DNA of 64,000 bases, taken from NCBI RefSeq assembly GCF_007829875.1, contig NZ_VIWV01000001.1, positions 4,558,501 to 4,622,500 of the forward strand, given 5' to 3'. This DNA comes from Streptomyces capillispiralis. Its GTDB lineage: Bacteria; Actinomycetota; Actinomycetes; Streptomycetales; Streptomycetaceae. The stretch's first letter is position 1. Every line of letters begins with the position of its first letter. The translations under genes and the position numbers were made by a program. This document shows positions 55,324 to 61,924 of the stretch, one piece after another. The notes beneath the pieces are model-generated. The model ran no database searches. It was given only the letters and a program-made list of their open reading frames with translations, and was not told the origin of the DNA.

Positions 55324-56769
55324 TCACTCCTCGCCCGCCGCCCCCCGGGAAGCATCCTCCACGGCCTTCGCCGCGGCACTCCCCGGGCGCTTACGAGCCA
55401 CCCAACCCTCGATATTCCGCTGCTGACCGCGGGCCACGGCCAGCGAACCCGGCGGCACATCCTTCGTGATCACCGAACCCGCGGCCGTGTAAGCACCGTC
55501 CCCGATGGTGACAGGTGCCACAAACATGTTGTCCGCACCCGTCCGACAGTGCGACCCCACCGTCGTGTGATGCTTGTCCTGTCCGTCGTAGTTCACGAAC
55601 ACACTGGCCGCACCGATGTTCGAGAACTCGCCGATCGTCGCATCCCCCACATACGACAGATGCGGCACCTTCGTCCCCTCACCGATCGACGCGTTCTTCG
55701 TCTCCACATACGTACCGATCTTGCCCTTGCGCCCCAGACGCGTCCCCGGACGCAGATACGCGTACGGACCCACCAACGCCTCGGCACCCACCACGGCACC
55801 CGACGCCACCGTGTTGTCCACCCGCGCCCCCGCACCCACCCGGGTGTCCGTCAACCGCGAGTTCGGCCCCACCTCGCACCCCTCCGCCAGATGCGTCGCC
55901 CCCTGCAACTGCGTCCCCGGATGCACCAGCACATCCCGCTCGAACGACACCGTCACATCGACCCACGTCGTCGCCGGATCGACCACCGTCACCCCGGAGA
56001 GCATCGCGGCCGTCACCACCCGGTCGTTCAGGATCCGACGCGCCTCCGCGAGCTGCACCCGGTTGTTGATCCCCGCGATCTCCCGATGATCACCCGCCGG
56101 CGCCGCACCCACCCGGTGCCCCGCCCCCCGCAGAATGCCGAGCACATCCGTCAGGTACTCCTCACCCTGCGAATTGTCCGTCCGCACCCGCTTCAACGCG
56201 TCCGCCAGCAACGCCCCGTCGAACGCGAACACACCCGAGTTGATCTCCCGGATCGCCCGCTGCTCCTCCGACGCGTCCTTGTGCTCCACGATCGCCGTGA
56301 CGGCACCCGTCCCGTCCCGCACGATCCGCCCGTACCCGGTCGCGTCCGGCACCTCGGCCGTCAGCACCGTCACCGCGTTGCCGTCGGCGGAGTGCGTGTC
56401 GGACAGCCGGCGCAGCGTCTCGCCCGTCAGCAGCGGGGTGTCACCACAAACCACCACCACGGTCCCGGACACGGAACCGCCCAGCTCCTCCAGCCCCATG
56501 CGCACGGCATGCCCGGTGCCGTTCTGCTCCGCCTGTACGGCGGTACGCACGTCGGGGGCGATCTCGGCCAGGTGGGCGGTCACCTGCTCGCGGGCGTGAC
56601 CCACGACGACGACCAGGTTCTCCGGCTCCAGTTCACCTGCGGCGGCGAGCACATGACCCACCAGGGAACGGCCACAGATGTCGTGCAGGACCTTCGGTGT
56701 GGCCGACTTCATACGGGTGCCCTCACCCGCTGCGAGAACGACGACGGCTGCCGGGCGGTTGGCGCTCAC
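55324..56769 (-). CDS. glmU: bifunctional N-acetylglucosamine-1-phosphate uridyltransferase / glucosamine-1-phosphate acetyltransferase
   Basis: 481 residues making UDP-GlcNAc for peptidoglycan. N-terminal uridyltransferase with VVVLAAGEGTRMKSATPK, then QNGTGHAVRM and VCGDTPLL; C-terminal left-handed beta-helix acetyltransferase (hexapeptide repeats) with RPGTRLGRKGKIGTYVETKN, HLSYVGDATIG and NYDGQDKHHTTVG. The GTG at 56769 begins VSANRPAAVVVLAAG. The C-terminal tail is rich in Lys/Arg and acidic residues. Downstream of tRNA-Gln on the same strand. Confidence 0.96.
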   Translation of the reverse strand: MSANRPAAVVVLAAGEGTRMKSATPKVLHDICGRSLVGHVLAAAGELEPENLVVVVGHAREQVTAHLAEIAPDVRTAVQAEQNGTGHAVRMGLEELGGSVSGTVVVVCGDTPLLTGETLRRLSDTHSADGNAVTVLTAEVPDATGYGRIVRDGTGAVTAIVEHKDASEEQRAIREINSGVFAFDGALLADALKRVRTDNSQGEEYLTDVLGILRGAGHRVGAAPAGDHREIAGINNRVQLAEARRILNDRVVTAAMLSGVTVVDPATTWVDVTVSFERDVLVHPGTQLQGATHLAEGCEVGPNSRLTDTRVGAGARVDNTVASGAVVGAEALVGPYAYLRPGTRLGRKGKIGTYVETKNASIGEGTKVPHLSYVGDATIGEFSNIGAASVFVNYDGQDKHHTTVGSHCRTGADNMFVAPVTIGDGAYTAAGSVITKDVPPGSLAVARGQQRNIEGWVARKRPGSAAAKAVEDASRGAAGEE

Positions 56770-56883
56770 GGGATGCCCTTCGGCTGTGGTGGGGTGGGGG
56801 GTGACACCCGCAGGATACCGGGGGGCTGGTGGGGGGACATGAGAGCGGGCCCTGACGGGGAGGTCAGGGCCCGGACGCGGCAG

Positions 56884-56956
56884 CTCCCCCATCAGGATTC
56901 GAACCTGAACTTAAGGGACCAAAACCCTCAGTGCTGCCTGGTTACACCATGGGGGA
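56884..56956 (-). tRNA. tRNA-Gln (UUG)
   Basis: 73-nt cloverleaf on the minus strand. Acceptor arms TCCCCCA and TGGGGGA pair perfectly, the anticodon stem AGGG/CCCT closes the seven-base loop TTTTGGT with TTG as anticodon, and GGTTCGAATCC forms the T arm. The discriminator base is G and CCA is not encoded. tRNA-Gln next to glmU is usual in Streptomyces. Confidence 0.95.
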
Positions 56957-56983
56957 TGGAACTCGACTGAACCGGACATGTGG

Positions 56984-57847
56984 TCAGGTGGCCGAGTCGG
57001 CACCCAACACTATGCCGTACCAAGAGCCTTCGATGCGACGGTAGAGGTCGGCGCCCTTCAGGACCTTGACCAGCAAGCAGCCCCGGTAGGAGTCACCCAC
57101 GTTCTTCCGCACCGTCTTGGGGTTGTGCCGTTTGAGCGTGGTCTTGTTGAACGCGCCGCGGTCGGCCTGGACGAGGTCGGCCCAGTACTGCTCCGCCCCC
57201 GCGACATCGGCGTTCTCGTGGATCATGACCGTGAACCGGAGGCGCTCGCGCTCGACCCCGAGCAGGTCGAGCCAGGCCAGGAACACTTTGATCATGCCGG
57301 GGTCGCTGTTGACGAAGGTGACGTTCTCACGGCGGTCGTACGGCTTGTCCTTGCCGCCTTCCGCCCAGTACAGGCCGACGCCCACCAGGAACAGTTCGCG
57401 GGCTGACAGCCGGCCGACCGCCTGCCGCGCGGCCTCCTTCGTGCGCTGCCGCTCCTCGTCCCGGACGCGCAGCTTCGCCTCCCAGCCGCGACGCGCGATG
57501 GCGGCGGCTTCTTCAGGGGTGCGTTTGTGCTCCGGCCTCGGCAGGTCCCGCACCCACAGTGAGACCGAGCTCCTGGAGCAGCCGAGTTCCGCCTCGATCC
57601 GGTCGTACGTCCAGCCCTGGAGGCGTAGCTCGCGGGCCCTGGCCCTGAGGTCGTCCTTGGCGTTGGGGCGTGTCGTCCAGGCGGGCGGTGGTTCGCCCTT
57701 CACCAGTCGGTTGAGGAGGTCGTTGTTGTGGACCTTCAGCTCGTCGCGGATCTGCCGGAGGCTGTGGCCCGCGCGCCGCAGCGCCGTCGCGCGCTCCCGT
57801 AGCTCCTCGAAGTCGGCGTACCTGCCGGGTGTGTCCGTCATGCGCAT
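56984..57847 (-). CDS. HTH protein with possible LAGLIDADG-like C-terminal domain
   Basis: 287 residues. The N-terminal half holds two helix-turn-helix-like segments: LRRAGHSLRQIRDELKVHNN and the more typical LRLQGWTYDRIEAELGCSRS, followed by SVSLWVRDL. The C-terminal half (residues about 160-280) reads ARELFLVGVGLYWAEGGKDK, YDRRENVTFVNSDPGMIKVF and LAWLDLLGVERERLRFTVMI, then YRGCLLVKV. The helix-Glu-Gly pattern (GLYWAEGG) and the following NSDPGMIKVFLAWL resemble half of a LAGLIDADG homing-endonuclease fold. I cannot assign a function. It is 27 bp upstream of tRNA-Gln. Start uncertain: ATG at 57847 or 57841. Confidence 0.7.
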   Translation of the reverse strand: MRMTDTPGRYADFEELRERATALRRAGHSLRQIRDELKVHNNDLLNRLVKGEPPPAWTTRPNAKDDLRARARELRLQGWTYDRIEAELGCSRSSVSLWVRDLPRPEHKRTPEEAAAIARRGWEAKLRVRDEERQRTKEAARQAVGRLSARELFLVGVGLYWAEGGKDKPYDRRENVTFVNSDPGMIKVFLAWLDLLGVERERLRFTVMIHENADVAGAEQYWADLVQADRGAFNKTTLKRHNPKTVRKNVGDSYRGCLLVKVLKGADLYRRIEGSWYGIVLGADSAT

Positions 57848-58008
57848 ACCGTCCGGGTGGAATGACCGCTTCCCTCTTCGAACGCTGACCGATTCAGCAG
57901 TTCGAGGGATTTCGGTCCGTATCGCGTCCGAACGGTCACCCTCTGTGGTGTGCATCGGTAGCGGAAACTCGCCGGATGTGCGGTGGGGGGCGCCCGTAGG
58001 CTGGAGGC

Positions 58009-59325
58009 ATGACCACGACGGGGGAAGAGCACCTGACGGCCCGGGGAGGGCCGTGGTGGTGGGACAGACGGCGTAGCGCCGTGTTCGACGGGGGGCTCGC
58101 GGCGGTGTCCGCGGTGGAGTGCGGTCTGGAGGGGGTCCCGTTCGCGCGGGAGGCGGGGCTTCCGGTCGCGGTGGGGGTCGTCTTCGGGCTGTTGGCCGGT
58201 GCCGTGCTGGTGGTGCGGCGGAAGTGGCCGATCGCGGTGGTGCTGGTGGCGATCGCGGTCACGCCGGCGGCGATGGGGTTCCTGATGGGGGTCGTGGGCC
58301 TGTATTCGCTGGCCGCGTCCGAGGTGCCGCGCCGGATCATCGGTTCGCTGGCGGGGATGCAGCTGGTCGGGGTCCTCATCGTGATGTTCGTGCGGATGCG
58401 GCAGGACCTCGCGCGGGAGGACCTGGAGGTCCAGGACTGGATCGTGCCGTTCGCGTCGATCACGACGGCGCTGGGGATGACGGCGCCTCCGTTGCTGCTG
58501 GGGCTGTACGTGGGGGCGCGGCGGCGGTTGATGGAGAGTCTGCGGGAGCGGGCGGACAGTCTGGAGCGGGAGCTTCAGTTGCTCGCGGAGCGCGCGGAGG
58601 AGCGGGCCGAGTGGGCGCGGGGTGAGGAGCGGACGCGGATCGCGCGGGAGATGCATGACGTGGTCGCGCACCGGGTGAGTCTGATGGTGGTGCATGCGGC
58701 GGCGTTGCAGGCGGTGGCGCGGAAGGATCCGGAGAAGGCGGTGAAGAACGCCGCGCTGGTGGGGGACATGGGGCGGCAGGCGTTGACGGAGTTGCGGGAG
58801 ATGCTCGGGGTGCTGCGGGCCGGTGGGGACGGTGGGCGGCGGCGTGAGGGGGCGTCGGTGCCGTTGGCGGCGGTGGGGGTGGCCGCGGCGGCTGCCGCGT
58901 CGCGGGCGGTCGGTGAGGTGGAGGGGTCGGGGGAGGGGCCGTCTCTGTCGGAGATCGGGGAGTTGGTGGGGCAGTCGGCGGCGGCGGGGATGGTCGTGGA
59001 TCTGTCGGTGGTGGGGGAGAGCCGGTCGTATGCGCCGGAGGTGGAGTCGACGGCGTATCGGGTGGTGCAGGAGGCGTTGACGAACGTCCACAAGCATGCG
59101 GCGGGTGCGAGGACGTATGTGCGTCTGGCGCATCGGGTGTCGGAGATCGCGATGCAGGTGGAGAACGAGCCGCCGTCGGGGGCGGCGTCGTCGGCGGGGC
59201 TGCCGTCCGGGGGGAACGGTCTGGTGGGGATGAAGGAGCGGGTGTCGGCGTTGGGCGGGGTGTTCGTGTCGGGGCCGACGGACGCGGGGGGTTTTCGGGT
59301 GTCGGCGGTGATTCCGGCGTCGTAG
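58009..59325 (+). CDS. orphan sensor histidine kinase (HisKA_3 type)
   Basis: 438 residues. Four to five N-terminal membrane helices (residues about 40-165) with little external sequence, a coiled linker (LMESLRERADSLERELQLLA, EERAEWARGEERTRIARE), then the HisKA_3 dimerisation domain with the phosphoacceptor His in REMHDVVAHRVSLMVVHA, and an HATPase domain with the N box ALTNVHKHA and the G box GNGLVGMKERV. NarL/LuxR-type kinases normally pair with an adjacent regulator, but none is adjacent here. The intervening EGASVPLAAVGVAAAAAASR insertion is unusual in being Ala-rich. Codons are strongly G-ending. Confidence 0.9.
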   Translation: MTTTGEEHLTARGGPWWWDRRRSAVFDGGLAAVSAVECGLEGVPFAREAGLPVAVGVVFGLLAGAVLVVRRKWPIAVVLVAIAVTPAAMGFLMGVVGLYSLAASEVPRRIIGSLAGMQLVGVLIVMFVRMRQDLAREDLEVQDWIVPFASITTALGMTAPPLLLGLYVGARRRLMESLRERADSLERELQLLAERAEERAEWARGEERTRIAREMHDVVAHRVSLMVVHAAALQAVARKDPEKAVKNAALVGDMGRQALTELREMLGVLRAGGDGGRRREGASVPLAAVGVAAAAAASRAVGEVEGSGEGPSLSEIGELVGQSAAAGMVVDLSVVGESRSYAPEVESTAYRVVQEALTNVHKHAAGARTYVRLAHRVSEIAMQVENEPPSGAASSAGLPSGGNGLVGMKERVSALGGVFVSGPTDAGGFRVSAVIPAS

Positions 59326-59460
59326 GCGGGGGCGCGCGGGCTTGGCCGGTGGTCGGCCGGGGCGCGTGGGGTTCGCGGTGGTCGGCCGGGGCGCGCGGGT
59401 GGTGGCGCGGTCGGCCGGGGCGCGGGGTTCGTGGTGGTCGGGCCGTCAGGTCGGCGCTGG

Positions 59461-59955
59461 TCAGCCGGTGGTGAGGCGGGTGGGCTGGGTGCCGGCGACG
59501 AGGGTGGTGAGGGCGTGGTCGACGGTGGGGCCGAGGTACCAGTCGCCGGTGTGGTCGAGGGCGTAGACGCGGCCCTGGAGGTCGATGGCGAGGAGGGCCT
59601 GGGTGTCGGTTTCGGTGCCGAGGGGGCTGACCTCGGTGTCGAGGGCGCGGCCGAGGTCGCCGAGGGTGCGGGCCATGTGGAGGCCGTGGAGGGGGTCGAG
59701 GTGGAGGGTGGCGGGGGCGACCTGGCGTCCGGGGCCGGTGGGGCTGAGGTGGAGTCCGCCGAATTCGGCCCAGGCTTCGACGGCGGCGGGGAAGACGGCG
59801 TGTCGGTGGCCGGCGGGTGAGGTGTGGTCGCGCAGGGTGTCGGCCCAGATCTCGGCCTGTTTGATGTCCCAGCGTCCGGGTTGCCAGCCGGCGGCGCGCA
59901 GGGTGGCGTCGACGGGTACGGCGAAGCGTGTGGTGGAGGTGCGGTCGGTGTGCAT
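59461..59955 (-). CDS. SUKH-3-like immunity protein
   Basis: 164 residues. Features that point to the SUKH-3 immunity family: FAVPVDATLRAAGWQPGRWD at the N-terminus, FPAAVEAWAEFGGLHL in the middle, and LLAIDLQGRVYALDHTGDWY, ending in a helical LTTLVAG. SUKH proteins are immunity proteins of bacterial polymorphic toxin systems. It starts 50 bp after the stop of the YwqJ-like deaminase gene on the same strand, the classical toxin-immunity order. Start at the ATG at 59955. No secretion signal. Confidence 0.75.
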   Translation of the reverse strand: MHTDRTSTTRFAVPVDATLRAAGWQPGRWDIKQAEIWADTLRDHTSPAGHRHAVFPAAVEAWAEFGGLHLSPTGPGRQVAPATLHLDPLHGLHMARTLGDLGRALDTEVSPLGTETDTQALLAIDLQGRVYALDHTGDWYLGPTVDHALTTLVAGTQPTRLTTG

Positions 59956-60005
59956 CTGCCGTTCGTTCGTCGGGGTCGGGGTCGGGAGCCTGTGTGGGGG
60001 GTGGG

Positions 60006-60542
60006 TCAGTTGCCGGGGGTGGTGGGGTCGACGAGGCGGACGCCGAAGTGGGCGCTGAGGGCGGTGCAGGCGCGGCAGGGGGCGGCGTAGCTGCCGTGGA
60101 GGGGGTCGCCGTCCTCGCGGATGCGGCGGGTGGTGAGTTTGGCGTGTTTGAGGGCTTTGCGGGCTTCGCCGTTGGTCATGGGTCTGCGTGCGGCGCGTTT
60201 GCTGCGGGCGGTGTCGGCGGTGGCGATGTGCCGGGAGATGAGGATGGTTTCGGCGCAGCGTCCGGTGAAGCGGTCGCGCTGGTCGCTGGTGAGGGTGTCG
60301 AGGAAGTCCTGGACGAGGGGGTGCAGGGCGGGGGGTGTGTCGCCGCGGGCGGCGGTGCCGGTGAGGGTGGCGCCGCGGACGGAGAGGGCGGCGGCGATGG
60401 TGGGGAGGATGCCGTCGCGCCGGTGCTGGAGGGTGGGGGCGTGGGTGGTGTCGGCGCTGCTCCAGCCGATGCGGGGGTCGCCGGATCGGGGGTCGCCCGA
60501 GGGGCCGGTGTGCGGCCCTGTCTGCGTCACGTTCATGATCAT
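60006..60542 (-). CDS. YwqJ-like deaminase-fold protein (toxin-type domain)
   Basis: 178 residues. The deaminase catalytic pattern is present: CAE at Cys96-Ala-Glu98 (GRCAETILISRHI) and PCxxC at Pro155-Cys156-x-x-Cys159 (AAPCRACTAL), the zinc-binding layout of nucleic-acid/nucleotide deaminases in polymorphic toxins. No signal peptide or trafficking domain is visible, so this looks like a stand-alone toxin domain. The ATG at 60542 has GGAGG 5 bases upstream; neighbouring ATGs at 60545 and 60536 are alternatives. Followed by a SUKH-3 gene, and divergent from a WHH-SUKH fusion gene. Confidence 0.7.
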   Translation of the reverse strand: MIMNVTQTGPHTGPSGDPRSGDPRIGWSSADTTHAPTLQHRRDGILPTIAAALSVRGATLTGTAARGDTPPALHPLVQDFLDTLTSDQRDRFTGRCAETILISRHIATADTARSKRAARRPMTNGEARKALKHAKLTTRRIREDGDPLHGSYAAPCRACTALSAHFGVRLVDPTTPGN

Positions 60543-60545
60543 CAT

Positions 60546-60896
60546 CCCCTCCCGAGCATCCCCCCGGAGGTCACAGAGTGCCAAATGCCGTGGCTGATGC
60601 GGAAGCTGGGGCCGGGCGACACGCCCGGGTTTGGGTGAGCTGTCACCGGAGGGTGACGGCTGGTCACGAAAGCGGAGGGGTGGGTGACCGGTGCCGGTGA
60701 CCGGTGTCGCCGTACCGCATAGGCTGTCGGCACCGCGATCCACGCGGTGATCCGCGCGGTTGTGCGTGCGGGCGCCGTGGGGTCGTGGCGGTAAGCAGTC
60801 GAGACAGACGTGACAGACGTGACAGTCGAATACGCTCCGTGACGGTCCGAAGGTGGGCGGTGCGGGTCGTACAGAGTGCCGCAGGGGGCAACCGCC
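60546..60896. promoter_or_regulatory. divergent control region with repeated GGTGAC motifs
   Basis: A 351-bp gap between the YwqJ-like gene (minus) and the WHH-SUKH gene (plus). At 60642-60657 GTCACC-GGAG-GGTGAC is an inverted repeat; GGTCAC follows at 60662-60667; an 11-bp direct repeat GGTGACCGGTG occurs at 60683-60693 and 60696-60706. Further right, ACAGACGTG is repeated at 60804-60812 and 60813-60821, followed by ACAGTCGAA, overlapping GTGACA, with a TACGCT -10-like hexamer at 60831-60836. No coding frame is convincing. Confidence 0.55.
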
Positions 60897-61922
60897 ATGA
60901 CGACAGGTCGGCTCGGGCTGGGGGTACCTCCCGGCCGCCAGGCCGGGGGACACGCCGCGCCGCCGAACGCGGCGTACGCCGGGCAGGTCGTGCACTTCCC
61001 GGATCCCGTGCGGGCGGCGCGCCACCCGAGGGGGGTGCGGGTGGACGAGCGCGGCTACCCGGACTTCTCGCCCTACGCGCGGGCGGCCGCGGAGATCGCG
61101 GATCCGCCGGAGGGTTTCGGTGTCGACGAGTTGCGGCTGACGGACTTCGTGTCGGCGAACGCGGCGTTGGCGGCGAGCGGTCACGCGTTGTGGGACACGG
61201 TGCCGGCGGTGGCGACGCCGCACGGCTGGACGTGGCACCACGTGGTGGGGTCGCGGCGGCTGGAGCTGGTGCCGGTCGAGGTGAAGGCGCTGCTGCGGCA
61301 CCACGGTGGTGTGGCGACGTCGGCGGTCGACCAGGACAAGCGGGGCACGCGGCCGTTGCAGGAGACGCGTCCGGCGCACTTCGGGCTGCCGAAGTCGGGT
61401 GTGGCGGTGACGGAGTCGCAGGTGCTGGGGGTCGAGGAGGACCTCGGCTACCGGCTGCCGGGTGCGTACCGGTCGTTCCTGAAGGCGGCGGGTGGTTGCG
61501 CCCCGGTGGGGACGGCGCTGGACGCCGAGCTGGGGCTGCTGGTGGACCAGCCGTTCTTCACGGTGCGGGACGAGGCGGCGGTCAACGACCTGGTGTACGT
61601 CAACAAGTGCCTGCGGGACCACCTCACCAAGGACTACCTGTGCGTGGCGTTCGTGCAGGGCGGTCTGCTGGCGGTGAAGGTGCGCGGTGAGCGGCAGGGT
61701 TCGGTGTGGTTCTGCGCGTACGACGACGCGCGGGACGTCGATCCGTCGTTGCCGCCGGCGGAGCGGGTGGAGCGGCTGCTGGTGCCGTGCGGTGACGACT
61801 TCGACGCGTTCCTGTCGCGGCTGGCGGGGTCTCCGCCGGAGCTGGAGACGGTGGCGAATCTGATGGTGGACGGCGGGTTCGCGCGTGCTGTTCCGGTTTC
61901 TTCCGCGGGGAGTGAGCTGTAG
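60897..61922 (+). CDS. fusion of WHH (HNH/ENDO VII) nuclease-type toxin domain and SMI1/KNR4 (SUKH) immunity domain
   Basis: 341 residues. N-terminal region (about 28-140) has the WHH nuclease look: RGYPDFSPY (52-60), then LWDTVPAVATPHGWTWHHVV with W113-H114-H115, and LLRHHGG. The C-terminal region (about 165-335) is SUKH/SMI1-KNR4: SGVAVTESQVLGVEEDLGYR, LPGAYRSFLKAAGGCAPVG, then CAYDDARDVDPSL and LLVPCGDDFDAFLSRL. Toxin-like and immunity-like domains in one chain could mean a neutralised toxin or a proofreading/sensor protein. No signal peptide. The ATG is at 60897 with AGGGGGC upstream; two bp separate its stop from the next gene. Confidence 0.72.
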   Translation: MTTGRLGLGVPPGRQAGGHAAPPNAAYAGQVVHFPDPVRAARHPRGVRVDERGYPDFSPYARAAAEIADPPEGFGVDELRLTDFVSANAALAASGHALWDTVPAVATPHGWTWHHVVGSRRLELVPVEVKALLRHHGGVATSAVDQDKRGTRPLQETRPAHFGLPKSGVAVTESQVLGVEEDLGYRLPGAYRSFLKAAGGCAPVGTALDAELGLLVDQPFFTVRDEAAVNDLVYVNKCLRDHLTKDYLCVAFVQGGLLAVKVRGERQGSVWFCAYDDARDVDPSLPPAERVERLLVPCGDDFDAFLSRLAGSPPELETVANLMVDGGFARAVPVSSAGSEL

Positions 61923-61924
61923 CG

